From contig CAZTPA010000005.1 of assembly GCA_964614525.1 (NCBI GenBank), positions 1-64,000 on the forward strand: a stretch of 64,000 bases of DNA, read 5' to 3'. The DNA comes from PWND01 sp964614525 (GTDB taxonomy: Bacteria; Bacteroidota; Bacteroidia; Bacteroidales; UBA7960). Position numbers and translations under genes: made by a program. Each line of letters opens with the position of its first letter. Position 1 is the first letter of the stretch. Under the pieces are notes generated by a model. The model had not been told where the DNA came from and searched no databases. It saw nothing but the letters and a program-made list of their open reading frames with translations. Of the stretch, positions 59,817 to 64,000 are shown piece after piece.

Positions 59817-62524
59817 ATAAGCATATTATTAAAATCGGTTGAACTTACAGGCTTAGTCATATACTCATCTAAGCCCAAACTCATATACTTTTCCCTGTCA
59901 CCTTCAAAGGCATTGGCACTTAAACCAATTATTGGAGGAGTATTGGCAAATTTTTGTTTAAGCATCTGTGTCGCTTTAACTCCATCCATTTCCGGCATTT
60001 GAATGTCCATGATTATAAGGTCATACTTTTCCGGCTTAAATATATTTAATGCTTCGCTGCCATTATTTGCTACCTCAACTGTGTGACCCATTGATTTGAA
60101 CAAGCTGGCAATAACTTTTTGATTTGTAATTTTATCTTCAACAAGTAATATTTTTAATTTCTTTGTTGAAATTGGCATGTCCTGATTCAAATCAGTTGTG
60201 CCGGAAGAGAGTTCTTCTTTTGATATACGTTTTGCATTAAAAGTAAACCAAAATTTACTTCCAACATTTTCTTTGCTCTCAACTCCTATATTTCCTCCCA
60301 GCATTTCTGAAAGTTCTTTACATATAGAAAGGCCAAGCCCTGTGCCTTCAAAAATTCTTGATTCATCTTTTTCTAATTGTGCAAAAGGTTTAAAAAGTAA
60401 TTTCTGGTCCTCTTTACTAATTCCAATGCCGCTATCTTCAATTTCAACCCTTATGGGGATTAGACTATTATCATACTCAAGACCTGTTTTGCTCAAACTT
60501 ATATTAACCTTTATATACCCTTCATTAGTAAATTTTACAGCATTAGATATAAGATTGTTTATGATTTGGATAACTCTTTGTTGATCTGCTTTAATATATT
60601 CAGGAACATCTTCATTGATGTTAGCTTCAAAACTAATATCTTTATTACAAATAGATGAGAATAAATTCTCAGCAGTTGTAGCTATTACCTTAGTTTTAAA
60701 AACTACAGGTTTTAATTGAACTTGTCCTGATTCAATTTTTGAATAATCCAGAATTAAATTAATAATTTCTTTTAGATTATTACTAGCCTGTTTTAGAGTG
60801 TCCAAATAATTCTGTTGAGTATCATCAAGATTAGTTTTTAGTAATAGTTCTATGAAGCCCATAACTCCGGTAAGTGGAGTTCTGATTTCATGACTCATAT
60901 TTGCAAGGAATTTTTGTTTAAACTCAGCAGCTTGTTTTGTTATAGCCAATTCATTTTCAAGTTTTTGAGCTTTTTTCAAATCTGTTACATCCCTCATAAT
61001 ACCCAAAACAAGAGCTTCATCAGTAATTACCAGGGCAGTATTACTAACCTGGACATCTTTAATGCTGCCTGATTTCGTAATTATTTGAAAGTCGACAATG
61101 TTTGTTACTTTCTTGCCTGATTTTCTGTCCTTATATCGTTCTTCTATGATATTAGTGGAATCCTCAGTTAGTAATGTATTAATATCAAACAAACCTGATT
61201 CAAGTTCTTTTTTATCATAGCCGGTAATTTCACAAAAACGATCATTTACATATTGAAATCTTTTACCATGAAGCATATATATTCCGTCAAAAGCATTTTC
61301 CAAAAGACTTTTGTATCTTTTTTCTGAAGTATGAAGTTTTTCCTGGGCTAATTTTTTTTCAGTTATGTCTTCATATGTTCCCAGAACACCAATGATTTTT
61401 CCGTTATTATCCCTTAAAGGTATTTTAGACGTATTCAGCCATATAGTATTTCCTTCAGGGGTAGTTTGAGGTTCTTCAAAATTTAGCTTAGGTTTCCCGC
61501 TCTCTATTATATAGCTGTCATCTCTTGTATATCTATCAGCTTGATTAATCCATCTTAGTTCGTAGTCGGTTTTTCCAATTATGTCATCAGGATTATTTTC
61601 TCCCGCATCCTTTGCAAAATGCTGATTACATCCTAAATATTTTCCATTAAGATCTTTCCAGAATACTCTTACAGGGATTGTATTAAGAATATTGTTTAAC
61701 ATCAGCTTTGATTCTATTAATTCCTGTTCGGAGCGCTTTCTTTCTGTGATATCAAAAAAACTCACCAGGCTGGCCCATACTTTATCGTTCTCATCTTTAA
61801 CAGGATCGCCAAAAACTTCCAACAAAACTTGTTTATCATCTGGCCGCTGCACAAGCATGTCATCTACATGGCTGGAAATGCCTGACATACCCATTATTAT
61901 CGGGAGTTCGGTTAATGGATATGGTTTTTTGGTTTTATACTTGAACGCTTTATATTCCTGTGCAAGATTTGTTTTATTTACTTCCGGCAAAACACCTCTT
62001 CCTAATATATCAATAGCTGCATCATTTGCAATTATGGGTTTTCCCGAAGGTGCTTCAACCATATATATGCCTATAGGAATCGTTTTTAGCATTGTATTGA
62101 AAAGACTATTTTGCCTTTTTAAAGCTTCTTCGCTTTTCTTCAATGCATCATCTGTTTTTTTTCGTTTTGAAATATCCGAAAAAACAAAAGCAAAATATGA
62201 TTTTTCTAAAGAAAATGCATTAATCAGAAAATATTTATTAAATGGTTCAAAATAACTCTCAAATTCAGCTACTCCCTTTTCTATAATATCCTTTCCAACT
62301 TGTTTGATTAATCCTTCAATGTTTGGTGGTAAATTCGGAAAAATATCCGAGAATTTCTTATTTATTACCTGCTTTGCTTTAAGTCCTGTAATCTTTTCAA
62401 AGGCAGAATTTACTTCTAAGTATTCAAAGTCAATTGCTTGTCCATCCTCATCGAAAATAATCTTGTTATAGGAATATCCCAATGGAAAATTTGTTATAAG
62501 TGCTTTATAAAGATGCTTTTCCAT
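59798..62524 (-). CDS. Cytoplasmic hybrid histidine kinase with four PAS domains
   Basis: The 908-residue protein has no signal peptide or membrane helix. Four PAS-type sensors come first, near residues ~10-120, ~145-265, ~275-390 and ~400-515. HisKA has the phospho-acceptor H545 ('MSHEIRTPLTG'), and the ATPase domain has 'IINNLISNAVKFTNEG', 'DSGIGISKEDQ' and 'GTGLGLSICKELSEMLGG'. A C-terminal receiver domain has the acceptor D840 ('LIIMDIQMPEMDG'), with 'LSANAFEGD' and 'MTKPVS'. It is an orphan: no response regulator or phosphotransfer gene is adjacent. The PAS ligands are unknown; redox or small-molecule sensing is an inference only. Confidence 0.94.
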   Translation of the reverse strand: MEKHLYKALITNFPLGYSYNKIIFDEDGQAIDFEYLEVNSAFEKITGLKAKQVINKKFSDIFPNLPPNIEGLIKQVGKDIIEKGVAEFESYFEPFNKYFLINAFSLEKSYFAFVFSDISKRKKTDDALKKSEEALKRQNSLFNTMLKTIPIGIYMVEAPSGKPIIANDAAIDILGRGVLPEVNKTNLAQEYKAFKYKTKKPYPLTELPIIMGMSGISSHVDDMLVQRPDDKQVLLEVFGDPVKDENDKVWASLVSFFDITERKRSEQELIESKLMLNNILNTIPVRVFWKDLNGKYLGCNQHFAKDAGENNPDDIIGKTDYELRWINQADRYTRDDSYIIESGKPKLNFEEPQTTPEGNTIWLNTSKIPLRDNNGKIIGVLGTYEDITEKKLAQEKLHTSEKRYKSLLENAFDGIYMLHGKRFQYVNDRFCEITGYDKKELESGLFDINTLLTEDSTNIIEERYKDRKSGKKVTNIVDFQIITKSGSIKDVQVSNTALVITDEALVLGIMRDVTDLKKAQKLENELAITKQAAEFKQKFLANMSHEIRTPLTGVMGFIELLLKTNLDDTQQNYLDTLKQASNNLKEIINLILDYSKIESGQVQLKPVVFKTKVIATTAENLFSSICNKDISFEANINEDVPEYIKADQQRVIQIINNLISNAVKFTNEGYIKVNISLSKTGLEYDNSLIPIRVEIEDSGIGISKEDQKLLFKPFAQLEKDESRIFEGTGLGLSICKELSEMLGGNIGVESKENVGSKFWFTFNAKRISKEELSSGTTDLNQDMPISTKKLKILLVEDKITNQKVIASLFKSMGHTVEVANNGSEALNIFKPEKYDLIIMDIQMPEMDGVKATQMLKQKFANTPPIIGLSANAFEGDREKYMSLGLDEYMTKPVSSTDFNNMLIKTGLY

Positions 62525-62845
62525 ATAAAAACAGTTTTTAGAGTCTCCGGCGGATAACTTGAATTATATTCAAAATTAAGTAATTTGTTTAAATAATTCT
62601 CATCTTTATAATATAGTAAGATTTTATTAGTCAAAAGCAGCTATAATTTTCCTGTCTTTATACATATAATTTAACCGTATGCCTCAAATTCAAGGGTCAT
62701 ATTAGTATATCCATATTTCAGATTATTTATTATAAATATTTTTCATTCACAAAATTTTGTCAACAAGTCTTTTGATTATAGCTATTTTATTTGTACATTT
62801 AAGCCACAAACTCAATTTTATCACAAACAATAAAATATTAATCCA
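62525..62845. promoter_or_regulatory. Divergent upstream region of the kinase and Usp genes
   Basis: No gene is seen. TAATTTTG on the minus strand at 62571-62578 is a candidate kinase -7 element, 46 bases from its start codon. ACAAAATTTTGT at 62749-62760 is a perfect 12-bp palindrome. No consensus promoter was found for the Usp gene. Confidence 0.4.
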
Positions 62846-63961
62846 ATGGAAGAAAAACTAATAACTATCGCTACAGAGCATTATACTGCTGCAGAAATTT
62901 TAAAGGCTCGTTTTGAAGATGCCGGGATAAAATGCGTATTACAACATGTGAATCTCTTACAAGGTGCTGTTTCCGAAGGAGTACAGATACAAATAAAAGC
63001 TACTGATGTTCAGAAAGCTTTGAGACTTATGACAGAGTGGAAGCTTGCACAGGAAAAAGTCGAACAGAAACTTACCGGAAAAATAAGGCGTATATTAGTG
63101 CCGGTAGATTTTTCAAAATATTCAAAAAATGCTTGTATTTATGCTCTTAACCTTGCTAAAAAGTATAATGCCGATATAAAAATATTGCATGTTTATTATG
63201 CTCCTATTGTTGATTTAGTCCCAATTACAGATGCCTATAGCATTCAGGTTGATATGGACATAAATCTGCGCGAACTAGAAACAAATGCGCGAAAACAACT
63301 TGTTGATTTTGTTAAGGATATTAAGCAAATAGCTAAGGATAAAGGCTTTGACAGTGTTAAAATTGCTTATGCTCTGCGTGAAGGTATTGTAGAAGATCAA
63401 ATAATTCAAGCTGCCAATGATTTTAAACCCGGTATTGTTGTTATCGGAACCAAAGGAGAGGGTGAGAAACAAACTGATATTATCGGAAGTGTTGCATATA
63501 GGGTAATATCCAAAAGCAGAATTCCTGTTTTGGCAATTCCGGAGAGTTCATATTATGATATCAGTAAAGAAAAGGATTTAAAAAGTGTTGTCTATATTAC
63601 TGATTTTGATAATAGTGATTTTGTTGCTATTAGAAGATTATTGGGGATAATCTCTGCTTTTAATGTTAAACTCCATTGTTTGCATATATCCAAAGATTCA
63701 TTAAATACTCTGGATTCAGTTAAAATGGATAATCTTAAAGACTATTTTAAAGAAATAAATCCTAAAATTAAAGTAGAGTGTCATATGTTATCAGAGGATG
63801 ATAAATTAAAGGCAATAGAGGAGTTTTATAAAGAAAAAAACATAAACCTTCTGGCAATGGCTAATAAAAGAAGGGGATTGATTACACGTTTATTTAGTAC
63901 TGATTTGACTAAAAAGATAATTCAGGAAAGTAATATTCCACTTTTATCTTTCAAAGTATAA
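62846..63961 (+). CDS. DUF2007 domain fused to tandem universal stress protein domains
   Basis: The 371-residue protein starts with a DUF2007-type segment (residues 1-70, 'ATEHYTAAEILKARFEDAGIKCVLQHVNLLQGA', 'QIQIKATDVQKALRLM'), a putative signal-transducing module. Residues ~80-235 are a Usp domain: 'RRILVPVDFSKYSKNACIYALNLAKKYNADIKILHVY' and the ATP-binding loop 'VIGTKGEGEKQTDIIGSVAYRVISKSRIPVLAIPES'. Residues ~240-371 are a second Usp-like domain whose loop ('ANKRRGLITRLFSTDLTKKIIQESNIPLL') is less typical. Usp proteins support stress survival. The DUF2007-Usp order suggests regulation by the added domain. Confidence 0.88.
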   Translation: MEEKLITIATEHYTAAEILKARFEDAGIKCVLQHVNLLQGAVSEGVQIQIKATDVQKALRLMTEWKLAQEKVEQKLTGKIRRILVPVDFSKYSKNACIYALNLAKKYNADIKILHVYYAPIVDLVPITDAYSIQVDMDINLRELETNARKQLVDFVKDIKQIAKDKGFDSVKIAYALREGIVEDQIIQAANDFKPGIVVIGTKGEGEKQTDIIGSVAYRVISKSRIPVLAIPESSYYDISKEKDLKSVVYITDFDNSDFVAIRRLLGIISAFNVKLHCLHISKDSLNTLDSVKMDNLKDYFKEINPKIKVECHMLSEDDKLKAIEEFYKEKNINLLAMANKRRGLITRLFSTDLTKKIIQESNIPLLSFKV

Positions 63962-64000
63962 CTAATTTTATAAATATGCTGTTAAATAGCAATTATAGTT

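Noticed and set aside
60198..60584. Plus-strand open frame of 128 codons inside the kinase gene
   Set aside because: It is the antisense shadow of the HATPase region.

Overview
The window looks like a stretch of ordinary chromosome from a low-GC, Gram-negative member of the Bacteroidota, probably Bacteroidales-like. The sequence grounds for this are: two proteins ending in type IX secretion (T9SS) C-terminal sorting domains; DUF2027-Smr and DUF2795 proteins typical of the phylum; a SecA with the long insertion common in this phylum; a complete Rnf operon together with a futalosine-pathway menaquinone enzyme (MqnE); and repeated TAnnTTTG promoter elements, the -7 motif of the Bacteroidota primary sigma factor. 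No rRNA, CRISPR array, integrase, transposase gene or phage gene was found. The species cannot be named from this sequence.

Layout. 1-4.8 kb: 3' part of a giant secreted mosaic adhesin. 4.85-5.2 kb: a spacer with two 7-bp microsatellites. 5.2-8.8 kb: a small outer-membrane-like protein facing a ruvX-def-M16 peptidase-O-methyltransferase operon. 9-14.8 kb: mqnE, a DUF2795 gene, secA and an unknown membrane protein. 14.75-15.54 kb: a repeat-rich spacer with an 84-bp inverted-repeat element that looks like a MITE or IS remnant, a perfect 19-bp-arm palindrome and dispersed-type repeats. 15.5-18.2 kb: a BspA-like T9SS protein with thirteen 25-residue repeats. 18.5-28.1 kb: an envelope block on the minus strand (alpha-2-macroglobulin-like protein, NlpC/P60 peptidase, NagZ-like glycosidase fused to a beta-lactamase-fold domain). 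28.3-30.2 kb: a glycosyltransferase and an FtsE-like ATPase. 30.4-35.5 kb: rnfBCDGEA on the minus strand. 35.8-38.7 kb: an M50 site-2-type protease with CBS domains, a DUF302 protein and a flavodoxin-fold protein. 39.3-42.1 kb: an exported CHAT-domain protein. 42.5-42.7 kb: two tandem tRNA-Leu genes. 42.8-47.9 kb: a SNF2 helicase and gyrB. 48.1-54.6 kb: an outer-membrane barrel and a large exported TPR protein, the RNase P RNA gene, and a DUF2027-Smr protein, all on the minus strand. 54.8-58.9 kb: a polysaccharide export/polymerisation trio (flippase, Wzz-like, O-antigen ligase/polymerase-like). 59-64 kb: a nitroreductase, a four-PAS hybrid histidine kinase and a DUF2007-tandem-Usp protein.

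How the genes fit together. MqnE feeds menaquinone synthesis. Rnf couples reduced ferredoxin and NAD+ to ion pumping, which suits an anaerobic or facultative life. SecA exports the many signal-peptide proteins seen here, and the T9SS (not encoded here) would take the two sorting-domain proteins to the surface. The A2M/C40/GH3 block, the barrel/TPR pair and the polysaccharide trio are envelope functions.

No certain new system is visible. The items most worth a second look are the exported CHAT protein, the 20-bp-period triple repeat between rnpB and the TPR/barrel operon, the TPR/barrel pair itself, the 84-bp inverted-repeat element, and the stem-loop that would form the extreme 5' end of the GH3-beta-lactamase mRNA.
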